Source of the DNA: Steroidobacter gossypii
GTDB lineage: Bacteria; Pseudomonadota; Gammaproteobacteria; Steroidobacterales; Steroidobacteraceae
Direction of reading: 5' to 3'
NCBI RefSeq assembly: GCF_016801985.1
Contig: NZ_JAEVLS010000001.1
Coordinates: 1,488,001-1,552,000 of the forward strand
Length of the DNA: 64,000 nucleotides
Shown here: in pieces, positions 16,404 to 26,075 of the stretch
Position numbering within the stretch: position 1 is the stretch's first letter
Layout of the letters: each line of letters opens with the position of its first letter
Position numbers and translations under genes: made by a program
The notes under the pieces: model-generated
What the model was told of the DNA's origin: nothing
The model's input: only the letters and a program-made list of their open reading frames with translations
The model's database searches: none

Positions 16404-17240
16404 ATGAGCAGAATGACCGAATTCACTTCGCGCTTCGTCGATACCAACGGCATCCGAACTCACTACCTGGAAGCCGGCAGCGGCCCGACGTTGCTGCTCA
16501 TGCACGGTGGTGGCGCTGGCGCCGACGCTTATGGCAACTGGCGTGAATGCATCCCGATCTTGGCCAGAAAATTTCGGGTCATCGCGCCGGACATGGTCGG
16601 TTTCGGACGCAGCGACAAACCCTCTCCGGACAGCTACACCTACGATCAGCCGGGGCGCAATCGTCAGCTGGTGTCTTTGCTCCAGGCGCTCGACATCGAC
16701 AAAGCATTTCTGGTCGGCAATTCCATGGGCGGGGCGACTTGCATCGGTGCGACCCTGCAATGTCCCGAGCGCGTGGCGCGGTTGGTATTGATGGGCAGCG
16801 CCGGTCTGCCCATCCCGGAAAAACCATCACCGCAGTTGCTCCACAACTTGAACTACGATTTCACGGTGGACGGCATGCGTCGTGTGATCGCAGGTCTCAC
16901 GTCGCCGAGTTACACGCCGCCGGAAGAGCTGGTGCAGTATCGTTACAACCTGACTCATGAGCCGGGCGCCAAGGCGGCGCTCGCCGCCGTGAACGCGGAA
17001 ACGCGCAAAGGCACGTTGAATTATCCGGAAGACGAGCTGCGCAAAATCAAACAACCCGTGCTGGTCGTCAACGGCAAGCAGGACGGCGTGTCGACGCTGG
17101 CGCGCGCCTATCGATTCCTGGAGCTGTTCGAGAACAGCTGGGGTTACATCGTGCCTCACTGCGGTCACTGGGCCATGATCGAACGCACTGCGGATTTCTG
17201 TGGCGCCGTCGAACGCTTCCTGACCCAGCCGGTGAACTGA
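16404..17240 (+). CDS. Meta-cleavage-product (C-C bond) hydrolase, alpha/beta fold
   Basis: This 278-residue alpha/beta hydrolase starts at ATG 16404, 20 bases after the oxygenase stop. The catalytic triad is visible: the nucleophile Ser in VGNSMGGAT, Asp in NGKQDGVS and His in PHCGHWAMIE. The N-terminal HGGGAGADAYGNW oxyanion segment and RNRQLV lid region resemble BphD/CarC/MhpC. It hydrolyses the 2-hydroxy-6-oxo-hexadienoate ring-cleavage product to a carboxylic acid plus 2-hydroxypenta-2,4-dienoate. It lies between the oxygenase and extradiol dioxygenase genes, completing an upper pathway in one operon. Confidence 0.93.
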   Translation: MSRMTEFTSRFVDTNGIRTHYLEAGSGPTLLLMHGGGAGADAYGNWRECIPILARKFRVIAPDMVGFGRSDKPSPDSYTYDQPGRNRQLVSLLQALDIDKAFLVGNSMGGATCIGATLQCPERVARLVLMGSAGLPIPEKPSPQLLHNLNYDFTVDGMRRVIAGLTSPSYTPPEELVQYRYNLTHEPGAKAALAAVNAETRKGTLNYPEDELRKIKQPVLVVNGKQDGVSTLARAYRFLELFENSWGYIVPHCGHWAMIERTADFCGAVERFLTQPVN

Positions 17241-17241
17241 C

Positions 17242-17508
17242 GTGGCAACCGCGCCGCAGGGTGTGCATGAGCTCATCGAGCATTTGATCGAGACGCCCGG
17301 CGATCGCGGCTTGATTCGGACCTCGCCGGACGTGTTGTTCGAGCGCTTCGGCATCTCTGCCGACGTGCGCGAAGTGCTGCGAACCGGCGGGCGCGATGAC
17401 CTGGCACGCCTCGGGATTCATCCCAACCTGGTGATCAAATGGCTGATCTGGTCGGGCCGGCCGACCATGCCGTTCTTCCCCATCGACTATTACTTCGCGA
17501 GGCGCTGA
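17242..17508 (+). CDS. Extradiol dioxygenase small (LigA-like) subunit
   Basis: The 88-residue, largely helical protein starts at GTG 17242, one base after the hydrolase stop codon. Features such as RGLIRTSPDVLFERFGI, LARLGIHPNLVIKW and a closing FFPIDYYFARR fit the LigA/CarBa small subunit of class III extradiol dioxygenases. It packs against the catalytic LigB-type subunit encoded two bases downstream and shapes its active site. The length (about 90) matches CarBa, not the longer LigA of protocatechuate 4,5-dioxygenase. Confidence 0.87.
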   Translation: MATAPQGVHELIEHLIETPGDRGLIRTSPDVLFERFGISADVREVLRTGGRDDLARLGIHPNLVIKWLIWSGRPTMPFFPIDYYFARR

Positions 17509-17510
17509 CC

Positions 17511-18323
17511 ATGGGCAAGATCGTGGGCGCCTTCGCCATGTCGCACGTGCTGGGCTCGCCATTTGGATTGGAAGAGCAGGCCGAGCGCGTGTTCGTCGGC
17601 ATGAAGGAATTGGGTCAGCAGCTGTGCCAGACGCATCCGACCTTGCTGGTGATCATCACCAGCGATCATTTGAACAACTTCCGTCTCGATCAGCCCATGC
17701 CGTTCGCCATCGGTACGGCCGACAGTTATACGCCCTATGGCGACATGGGTTTGCCGACCGAGCCCATTCGCGGTGACGCGGCGTTCTCGACTGGCTTCGC
17801 GATGTTTGCTGTCAATCACGGCTTCGAGTTGGCCAAGCCGCCGCGCTTGCGGCCGGATCATGGCGTGATGATTCCACTCGGCATGGTGGATCCGAAACGC
17901 GAGTTGCCGGTGGTGCCGCTGTATGTGAATACGGTTTACACGCCCGCGCCGACGCCGCAAGAGAGCTGGCGTCTCGGCGAGTTGTTGCGCGCGTATGTCG
18001 CCGAGCACTGCAAGTCCGAAGAACGAGTCGCCTTGCTGGCCGGCGGTGGATTGTCACATTGGCTGGGTGTGCCGGAGGAAGGTCAGGTCAACGAAGCCTG
18101 GGATCGCTGGTTCATGGACATGCTGGCCTCGGGTCAGGGGGCTGGATTGTCCAAGCTCACCAATGAGCAGATCCTCGCGGATGCTGGCAATGGCGGCTTG
18201 GAAGTAAACTCCTGGATCGCCCTGGCGGGCGCCATTGCGGGCGCGCCCGGCGAATGTTTGTTTTACGAGGCGATTCCAGCGTGGGCGAGTGGCATGGCGG
18301 GCATGGCGTTTCGGGTGCAGTGA
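17511..18323 (+). CDS. Extradiol dioxygenase catalytic (LigB-like) subunit
   Basis: The 270-residue class III (LigB) extradiol ring-cleavage dioxygenase starts at ATG 17511, directly after the small-subunit gene. Probable Fe(II) ligands are H12 (AMSHVLGSP), H53 (SDHLNNF) and E231 (GGLEVNSW). The probable catalytic base is H117 (RPDHGVMIPL), and LLAGGGLSHWLG is also typical. It meta-cleaves a catecholic product of the Rieske oxygenase. A LigAB-type rather than BphC-type enzyme paired with a CarAa-like oxygenase is characteristic of carbazole (car) loci, where the substrate is 2'-aminobiphenyl-2,3-diol. Last clear enzyme gene of the operon. Confidence 0.93.
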   Translation: MGKIVGAFAMSHVLGSPFGLEEQAERVFVGMKELGQQLCQTHPTLLVIITSDHLNNFRLDQPMPFAIGTADSYTPYGDMGLPTEPIRGDAAFSTGFAMFAVNHGFELAKPPRLRPDHGVMIPLGMVDPKRELPVVPLYVNTVYTPAPTPQESWRLGELLRAYVAEHCKSEERVALLAGGGLSHWLGVPEEGQVNEAWDRWFMDMLASGQGAGLSKLTNEQILADAGNGGLEVNSWIALAGAIAGAPGECLFYEAIPAWASGMAGMAFRVQ

Positions 18324-18450
18324 AGGCGCACAACGCCGCCACAATGTTTTCAAAAAATTTCTTCTCAAGAACAACATCCGTTCGCGCACGACCGGCACTT
18401 TTTAGGATGCAAGACACACCCTCCACCTGCCTTTCGTTCAAAAAGCGAGG

Positions 18451-18469
18451 TCGCGCCGTCATGGCGCGA
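18451..18469 (+). promoter_or_regulatory. Hairpin just before the TSUP gene
   Basis: TCGCGCC (18451-18457) / GGCGCGA (18463-18469) with a 5-nt loop lies 11 bases before the ATG at 18481, next to a weak Shine-Dalgarno-like AGGTAAG. It may weaken read-through or translation of the transporter from the upstream operon. Confidence 0.35.
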
Positions 18470-18480
18470 GCAGGTAAGCA

Positions 18481-19248
18481 ATGACGTCCTTCGACTTGTT
18501 GATCGCCGCGCTGGCGGCGGTCGGCGCTGGCGCCATCAATGCGCTGGCGGGCGGCGGCACGTTGATCAGCTTTCCGGTGCTGGTGGCGCTCGGGGTGCCG
18601 CCGGTGGCGGCCAATATCACCAATGCGGTGGCGCTGTGCCCAGGCTACTTCGGCGCGACCATCGCGCAATTGCCCAATCTCAAGGGACAACGGCGCCAGC
18701 TGCTGTTGCTGGTGCCGGTCGCCGTGCTGGGCGGTCTCGCCGGCGGCATGATCCTCGTGCACACCGGCGAGCGGACCTTCACCGCGCTGGTGCCGTGGAT
18801 GATTCTGGCGGCAGCGCTGCTGCTCGCCATCCAAGAGCCGGTGAAGAAGTTCGTCGTCAAACGCCTGTCGAATCCCGAACACAAGCATCACACCATGGCG
18901 CTGTCGGCCCTGCCCATCGCCGCTGCGGCAATCTATGGCGGCTTTTTCAGCGCGGGCATGAGTGTGCTGCTGCTCGCAGTGCTCGGTCTGACGCTCGATG
19001 ATTCGCTCACCCGCCTGAACGCGCTCAAGCAAGTGCTGGCGTTCAGCGTCAACATCGCGGCGGCGGTGTTCTTCCTGTTCTCGGATCAGGTGGTCTGGAT
19101 CGCCGCGGCAGTCATGGCCGTCGGTGCGCTGATCGGCGGCGCCCTGGGTGGCAAGCTGGCGGGCAAACTGCCGCCGGCGGTGCTGCGCTGGGTGGTCGTT
19201 GTCGCAGGCGTCGCGATTGCCATCGCTTACTGGGTGAAATCCGCGTAA
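18481..19248 (+). CDS. TSUP (TauE/SafE)-family membrane permease
   Basis: The 255-residue protein has about eight hydrophobic helices and the duplicated family pattern: GAGAINALAGGGTLISFPVL near the N-terminus and AAAIYGGFFSAGMSVLLLAV in the second half. TSUP proteins move sulfite, sulfonates, sulfoacetate or other small organic anions across the inner membrane. It follows the extradiol dioxygenase gene in the same direction after 157 bp, so it may or may not belong to the catabolic operon. No operator copy is found in front of it. Confidence 0.88.
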   Translation: MTSFDLLIAALAAVGAGAINALAGGGTLISFPVLVALGVPPVAANITNAVALCPGYFGATIAQLPNLKGQRRQLLLLVPVAVLGGLAGGMILVHTGERTFTALVPWMILAAALLLAIQEPVKKFVVKRLSNPEHKHHTMALSALPIAAAAIYGGFFSAGMSVLLLAVLGLTLDDSLTRLNALKQVLAFSVNIAAAVFFLFSDQVVWIAAAVMAVGALIGGALGGKLAGKLPPAVLRWVVVVAGVAIAIAYWVKSA

Positions 19249-19298
19249 TCATCCCCACACTCGCGGCAGGCCGCCCTCGGAAGGGGGCGGGTGTCATT

Positions 19299-19349
19299 GG
19301 ACTGCCAAGCTCCTTAAACTCGGCAGTCCGCTGTCCCGCATCGGGACAG
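19299..19349 (+). promoter_or_regulatory. Two tandem hairpins in front of the oligopeptidase gene
   Basis: Hairpin 1 is GGACTGCC (19299-19306) / GGCAGTCC (19322-19329), loop 15 nt. Hairpin 2 is CTGTCCCG (19331-19338) / CGGGACAG (19342-19349), loop CAT. Both stems are perfect 8-mers. They end 28 bases before the start codon at 19378 and lack T-runs, so they could be a terminator pair for the TSUP gene or a leader structure of the peptidase mRNA. Confidence 0.5.
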
Positions 19350-19377
19350 GTCCCAGCCTGTTGGATCCGGGGTCCCT

Positions 19378-21411
19378 ATGACTGCTGCCCATGTGACTGC
19401 TGCTCACGACCATCGGCAAGATCTGCCGGTATTTTCTTCGATCAAGCCCGCCGAGGTGGAGGGCAAGCTGCGCGCCTTGCTCGACAGCCACCGGGCGGAG
19501 CTGGAGCGCTTGCTGACCACCGAGACGCCCACTTGGGATTCGGTCATCGTGCCGCTGGAAGAAATGCACCACCGGCTGTCACGGACCTGGTCCCCAGTCG
19601 GGCACATGAACGGCGTGGTGAACACCGACGAGCTGCGCGCTGCCTATAACGCTTGCTTGCCGTTACTTACGGCCTGGAACACCGACCTCGCGCAGGACGA
19701 GCGTCTGTATCGTGCTTACGAAACCGTGCTGAAGAACGAAGGCGCGCGACTCACTCCGGGACAACGCAAGCTGCTAGAGAATGGGCTGCGCGATTTCCGC
19801 CTCGCCGGCGTGGCGTTGCCAGCGGACAAGAAGCAGCGATACAAGGAGCTGGTCGAACAGCTGGCCACCCTGCAATCGAAGTTCGACGAGAACGTGCTGG
19901 ACGCCACCAATGCGTGGTCACGACACGTCACGGATCAGAAAGAGCTCGAAGGATTGCCTGCTCCCATCGTCGAGCGCGCTCGCGCCGCCGCCGAAGCGAA
20001 ACAGCTGAGCGGCTGGCTGTTCCCGTTGGACGCGCCGAACTATCAGGCCGTGATGATGCACGCCGCGCACGAGCCGCTGCGTCGTGACTTCTATCATGGC
20101 TGGACCACTCGTGCCTCGGATCAAGATGGCAACGAGGGCAAATGGGACAACACCGCGCTGATGGATCGAATCCTCGGGGTCCGTCACGAGATCGCCAACA
20201 TCGTGGGGTTCCCGAACTACGCCGAATATTCCCTCGCCACCAAGATGGCGTCGTCCGTGCCCGAAGTTCGCAGCTTCCTGGAACAGCTCGCCGACAAGAG
20301 CCGTCCGGTGGCGCAGCAGGAGTTCGACGAGCTGACCAGGTTCGCGGGCCACGAGCTGCAGGCCTGGGACGTCGCCTACTACTCCGAGAAGCTCAAACGC
20401 GAGCGCTTCGATCTGTCCGAAGAAGCGCTGCGGCCCTACTTCCCGCTCCCGCGGGTGTTGTCCGGGATGTTCTCGGTCGCCGAACAGCTGTACGGCGTGA
20501 CGATTGCCGAGCGCACTGGCGTGGACCTTTATCATCCAGACGTTCGTTTCTACGACATACTCGATGCCGACGGTTCGCGTCGCGGCAGCTTCTACGTCGA
20601 TTTGTATGCTCGCGCCAAGAAGCGCGGCGGCGCGTGGATGGATGAATGTGTCGGCCGCAAGCAATTGGCGGGCGCCACTTCGCTGCCGGTCGCCTACCTG
20701 GTCTGCAATTTCATGCCGCCGGTGGGCTCGCAGCCCTCGTTGCTGACGCACTACGAAGTCGTGACCATGTTCCATGAGTTCGGCCATGGCCTGCATCACA
20801 TGCTGACGCGGGTCGACTACCCGAGCATCGCGGGTATCAATGGAGTCGCTTGGGATGCGGTGGAGTTGCCGAGCCAGTTCATGGAGAACTTCGCCTGGCG
20901 TGCCGAAGTGATTCCGATGATCTCCGCGCACGTCGAAACTGGCGAGCCATTGCCGGAAGCGGAGCTGAATCGGTTGCTGGGCACCCGCACGTTCCAGGCT
21001 GGCATGCAGAATGTGCGTCAGCTCGAGTTCGCGCTGTTCGACCTGCGTATTCACAGCGAATTCGTGCCGGGCGCGCCGAGCAAAGTCTCGCAGACACTGA
21101 ATGAAGTGCGTGAGCAAGTGGCGGTCGTGAAGCCGCCGGCGTTCAATCGTTTCGCGCACAGCTTCCAGCACATCTTTTCAGGCGGGTACGCGGCCGGGTA
21201 CTACAGCTACAAGTGGGCGGAAGTGCTTGCGGCCGATGCATTCAGCGCCTTCGAGGAAGGCGGCATCTTCAACCGCTCGGTCTCGTCCAAGTTCCTGTCG
21301 TCGATTCTGGAGCAGGGCGGCAGCCGGGATGCGATGGAGGCGTTCGTGGAGTTTCGTGGGCGCAAGCCGACCATCGAGCCGTTGCTGAAGCAGTTGGGGC
21401 TCGCTGCCTGA
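19378..21411 (+). CDS. prlC: Oligopeptidase A (M3 family zinc metallopeptidase)
   Basis: The 677-residue cytosolic M3A peptidase has zinc motif HEFGH at about 466-470 (MFHEFGHGLHHML), with the third-ligand region GVAWDAVELPSQFMENFAW just downstream, as in thimet-type enzymes. Its length matches E. coli PrlC (680). It degrades short peptides, including cleaved signal peptides. The first ~12 residues (MTAAHVTAAHDH) form an unusual short duplication and the Shine-Dalgarno is poor, so a later start is possible. Confidence 0.95.
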   Translation: MTAAHVTAAHDHRQDLPVFSSIKPAEVEGKLRALLDSHRAELERLLTTETPTWDSVIVPLEEMHHRLSRTWSPVGHMNGVVNTDELRAAYNACLPLLTAWNTDLAQDERLYRAYETVLKNEGARLTPGQRKLLENGLRDFRLAGVALPADKKQRYKELVEQLATLQSKFDENVLDATNAWSRHVTDQKELEGLPAPIVERARAAAEAKQLSGWLFPLDAPNYQAVMMHAAHEPLRRDFYHGWTTRASDQDGNEGKWDNTALMDRILGVRHEIANIVGFPNYAEYSLATKMASSVPEVRSFLEQLADKSRPVAQQEFDELTRFAGHELQAWDVAYYSEKLKRERFDLSEEALRPYFPLPRVLSGMFSVAEQLYGVTIAERTGVDLYHPDVRFYDILDADGSRRGSFYVDLYARAKKRGGAWMDECVGRKQLAGATSLPVAYLVCNFMPPVGSQPSLLTHYEVVTMFHEFGHGLHHMLTRVDYPSIAGINGVAWDAVELPSQFMENFAWRAEVIPMISAHVETGEPLPEAELNRLLGTRTFQAGMQNVRQLEFALFDLRIHSEFVPGAPSKVSQTLNEVREQVAVVKPPAFNRFAHSFQHIFSGGYAAGYYSYKWAEVLAADAFSAFEEGGIFNRSVSSKFLSSILEQGGSRDAMEAFVEFRGRKPTIEPLLKQLGLAA

Positions 21412-21447
21412 CGCCGCCGTTGTTTCATTTTTCTTCCTGAGGAACAT

Positions 21448-21468
21448 GCGGCGCGTTCAGCGCGCCGC
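21448..21468 (+). terminator. GC hairpin between peptidase and carbonic anhydrase genes
   Basis: GCGGCGCG (21448-21455) / CGCGCCGC (21461-21468), loop TTCAG, lies 36 bases after the peptidase stop and nine bases before the next GTG start. No U-run follows. It may be a weak terminator or a cap on translation of the following gene. Confidence 0.4.
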
Positions 21469-21476
21469 GGTGAGTC

Positions 21477-22004
21477 GTGAGTATCGAAACCTATAAAGGC
21501 GTTGCGCCGACGTTGGGCGCGAGAGTGTTCGTCCATCCGTCGGCGGTGGTCATCGGCAAGGTGACGATCGGTGACGACTCGTCAGTGTGGCCGACAGCGG
21601 TCGTTCGCGGCGACGTGCATTCGATTCAGATCGGCGCGCGGACCAGTATTCAGGATGGCTCGGTGCTGCATGTCACGCACGATGGTCCGTATGCGCCGGG
21701 TGGCCGTGCTTTGATCGTCGGCTCCGACGTGACGGTGGGTCATCGAGTCACATTGCATGCGTGCACCATCGGCAACAGGTGCTTGATCGGCATGGGCGCG
21801 ATCCTGCTCGACAACGTGGTGATAGAGGACCTGGTGATGATCGGCGCCGGCAGCCTGGTCCCGCCGAACAAGGTGCTCAAGAGTGGCGGTTTATATGTTG
21901 GCAGTCCCGCCCGCCGCGTGCGCGAGCTGACCTCGAAAGAGATCGAATTCCTGACCTATTCGGCCGCGCACTACGTCAAGGTGAAAGACGAGTATCTGAA
22001 GTGA
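21477..22004 (+). CDS. Gamma-carbonic anhydrase family protein (YrdA-like hexapeptide repeat)
   Basis: The 175-residue left-handed beta-helix protein is built from hexapeptide repeats (VVIGKVTIGDDSSVWPTAVVRGDV onward). Metal-binding histidines lie in VLHVTHDG and in VGHRVTLHACTIG. The family includes YrdA/PaaY and gamma-carbonic anhydrases; bacterial members bind zinc and some act as thioesterases or hydrate CO2. The start is a GTG at 21477 with a weak ribosome binding site. Confidence 0.9.
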   Translation: MSIETYKGVAPTLGARVFVHPSAVVIGKVTIGDDSSVWPTAVVRGDVHSIQIGARTSIQDGSVLHVTHDGPYAPGGRALIVGSDVTVGHRVTLHACTIGNRCLIGMGAILLDNVVIEDLVMIGAGSLVPPNKVLKSGGLYVGSPARRVRELTSKEIEFLTYSAAHYVKVKDEYLK

Positions 22005-22080
22005 CTGCTGGCGCCGCAGCTATGCGACGCCACTGCGGAAGCGGCGTTGATGATCTATCTGATCAGCAGCGTCAGGCACA

Positions 22081-22911
22081 TCAAGCCTGCGCCTTGATGG
22101 CTTCGAGCACGGGCTTGGTATCCGGCTTCACGCCGCGCCAGAGCTGAAAGGCTTCGGCGGCCTGCTCGACCAGCATGCCCCAACCGGTCTCGGCGCGGCC
22201 GGCGCCTATGGTCTTGGACCAGCGAGTGAAGGCAGTGTCGCCTTTACCGTAAGCCATGTCGTAACAAAGCGTGGCGGGGCCGATAGCGCCGCGAGGAATG
22301 GGCGGGATGTCGTCCTGGAGGCTGGCGGAGGTTGCATTCAGGACCAGGTCGAACGTGCCGTCGCTGATTTCTTCAAACGCGCAGCCGCGCACTGTGCCGA
22401 GCAGCTCGAACTCTTCAGCCAACTCGATAGCGCGGCCTTTGTGACGATTCGCGATCTCGATGCACTCCGGTGCGGCTTGCAGCAGCGGGCCTAATACGCC
22501 GCGAGCGGCGCCGCCTGCACCAAGTAACAAAATGCGCGTGCCTGCGATGTCGAATCCGAGATTGCGGGTGAGATCGGTCACGAGCCCGGCGCCATCGGTG
22601 TTGTCGCCGAGCAAACCATCGCTTCTCCATGCCAGCGTGTTCACCGCACGCGCAATCTCCGCGCGCGGTGTGCGATAGCGAGTGACGATGTTCGCGGCCT
22701 GCTTGTGAGGCACGGTGATGTTCAAACCTTTGCCACCCGTGGCGAAGAACGCGCCAACGTCCCGTTCGAAATTCTCCGGCGTGACCGCGAGGCGCGTGTA
22801 GCTCATGGCCTGGCCGGTCTGCTTGGCAAACAGCCCGTGAATGAAGGGCGACCAGCTGTGCTGGACCGGGTAGCCCACCACTGCGTAGCGATCGACGCTG
22901 ATGTCGTTCAT
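22081..22911 (-). CDS. aroE: Shikimate 5-dehydrogenase
   Basis: The 276-residue protein starts at the ATG giving MNDISVDRYAVVGYPV. The shikimate-binding HSWSPFIH and catalytic Lys in LNITVPHKQ are present, as are the NADP motif LLGAGGAARGVLGPLL and the C-terminal GWGMLVEQAAEAF. It reduces 3-dehydroshikimate to shikimate with NADPH in chorismate synthesis. It follows hemB by four bases in the same operon, so the two share a transcript. Confidence 0.95.
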   Translation of the reverse strand: MNDISVDRYAVVGYPVQHSWSPFIHGLFAKQTGQAMSYTRLAVTPENFERDVGAFFATGGKGLNITVPHKQAANIVTRYRTPRAEIARAVNTLAWRSDGLLGDNTDGAGLVTDLTRNLGFDIAGTRILLLGAGGAARGVLGPLLQAAPECIEIANRHKGRAIELAEEFELLGTVRGCAFEEISDGTFDLVLNATSASLQDDIPPIPRGAIGPATLCYDMAYGKGDTAFTRWSKTIGAGRAETGWGMLVEQAAEAFQLWRGVKPDTKPVLEAIKAQA

Positions 22912-22915
22912 GGGA

Positions 22916-24602
<1,687 letters not shown>

Positions 24603-24606
24603 TCGT

Positions 24607-25452
24607 TCATTCCGGAACGAGCCAGCAGATATTCACTCCGCCGGCGCCATCCTCGGCCAGGGCGGCGTGCGCTTCACGCAATGCGGGCGCGATCTCTTCA
24701 TCGAACTGCCACGGTGGATTCGCGATGATCAGGCCCGAACCGTTCAGCCCGAGTGGCGAATCGGCGGGCCGTACGTTGAGCTCCACCAGCAGCAATTTAC
24801 GCAGACCGGAGTTTTGCAGCGACAGGTGCAAGCGCTGCGTTTCGCGGCCCAGCTTGATCGGATACCACAGCGCGAATGTTCCGTTCGGCCAGCGGCTCAG
24901 GCCGAACAGCAGCGCCCGTTCGACCTGAGTGAATTCATTCTCCGATTCATAAGGTGGGTCGATCAGCACGAGCCCGCGATTCTCGCGCGGCGGCAGATAG
25001 GTTTTGAGAGCCGCGTAGCCATCGCCGCACACGACGGACACGCCTCGTCGGCCACGCATGGCTTGATCCAGCGCCTGCGCTTCCGCGATCTGCTTCTCCA
25101 CGAACACGACTCGATCGCCAGTCCGCAGCTCGCGCGCCGCAAGCACCGGCGAGCCGGGATAACGTTGCGTGGTGATCGCCGAAATTTCTTCCGGGGAACT
25201 TACTGCATCCAGATAGCGCCGAAGATCAGGACTGGCGCGGTTGATGCGCAGTACGCGTCCCACGCCGTCCTGCCATTCCCTGCCACGTAATGCATCGTGG
25301 GACAACAGGTCGTACCAGCCGCGTCCGGCATGAGTGTCCAGATAGAACAACGGCTTGGGCTTGCGCTTGAGTCGTTCGAGCAGGGCCAGCAGCACGATGT
25401 GCTTGTGGACATCGGCGAAGTTGCCGGCATGGAACGCGTGGCGATAATTCAC
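24607..25452 (-). CDS. rlmJ: 23S rRNA (adenine2030-N6)-methyltransferase
   Basis: The 281-residue protein begins MNYRHAFHAGNFADVHKH, the signature N-terminus of RlmJ. It has an SAM-binding LDTHAGRGWYDL and the amino-methyltransferase motif IDPPYE. It methylates N6 of A2030 in 23S rRNA. It is divergently transcribed from the lipoprotein gene, with start codons only 26 bases apart. Confidence 0.95.
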   Translation of the reverse strand: MNYRHAFHAGNFADVHKHIVLLALLERLKRKPKPLFYLDTHAGRGWYDLLSHDALRGREWQDGVGRVLRINRASPDLRRYLDAVSSPEEISAITTQRYPGSPVLAARELRTGDRVVFVEKQIAEAQALDQAMRGRRGVSVVCGDGYAALKTYLPPRENRGLVLIDPPYESENEFTQVERALLFGLSRWPNGTFALWYPIKLGRETQRLHLSLQNSGLRKLLLVELNVRPADSPLGLNGSGLIIANPPWQFDEEIAPALREAHAALAEDGAGGVNICWLVPE

Positions 25453-25478
25453 GGCAGAACTTTAACGGGAGACGACCG

Positions 25479-26006
25479 ATGATCGTACTGAATTCTCCAG
25501 CGCGGGGCTGCTCGTTCCGTGGCGTATCCGCACTGGCGATGCTGGCGTTGGCCAGTGGGCTCGGGGCATGCGCCAGCGGCTCTGGCGCCACGGAGCCTGC
25601 ATCAGTCGATGAGAGGAGGGCAGTCGTGGACCAGGCAGCTAAACAGAATCCACCACAACGCGCACCGAGCACCGATGCCGCGCCCACTCAAGGCAGCGGT
25701 GAAGTGCCACCGCAGATCATCGCGATCTTTCAGGACGATCTCGCGCGCCGTGCGCTGGTGAAACCGGAGACCATCACGGTTGCGAGCGCGACCGAGCAGC
25801 AATGGTCGGATGGCGCGATGGGGTGTCCGCAACCGGGGCAGATGTATACCCAGATGATCGTGCCCGGCTATCGCGTGGTGCTGCAGGCTGCGGGCGACAA
25901 ATACAGTTATCACTCCGACCGTCGCGGCAACTTCGTGGTGTGCTCCAACGGCCTGGCGTTTCGGCCGGTGAAAGAACAGGACAAGGAACCGCGGCCAGTC
26001 AAATAA
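25479..26006 (+). CDS. Putative lipoprotein with conserved WSDG-GCPQPG domain
   Basis: The 175-residue protein has an N-terminal hydrophobic segment and lipobox-like LGAC (Cys at about 31), so it is probably an outer-membrane or periplasmic lipoprotein. A Pro/Ala/Gln-rich linker (about 40-75) leads to a compact domain with ITVASATEQQWSDG, MGCPQPGQMYTQMIVPGYRV, YSYHSD and a second Cys in FVVCSNG. I recognise this pattern from uncharacterised bacterial proteins but know no function. The two domain cysteines could pair. Good Shine-Dalgarno GGGAG upstream. Confidence 0.75.
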   Translation: MIVLNSPARGCSFRGVSALAMLALASGLGACASGSGATEPASVDERRAVVDQAAKQNPPQRAPSTDAAPTQGSGEVPPQIIAIFQDDLARRALVKPETITVASATEQQWSDGAMGCPQPGQMYTQMIVPGYRVVLQAAGDKYSYHSDRRGNFVVCSNGLAFRPVKEQDKEPRPVK

Positions 26007-26023
26007 CCCGCCACCAACGAAAA

Positions 26024-26051
26024 GGGCCTCGGACGTTGCCGCCCGAGGCCC
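26024..26051. terminator. Bidirectional terminator between lipoprotein and subtilase genes
   Basis: A 9-bp stem GGGCCTCGG (26024-26032) / CCGAGGCCC (26043-26051) with a 10-nt loop lies between two convergent genes. It is preceded by AAAA on the left, giving a short U-run for the leftward (subtilase) transcript. Confidence 0.7.
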
Positions 26052-26075
26052 AGCATCAACTGAACACCACTCGAA

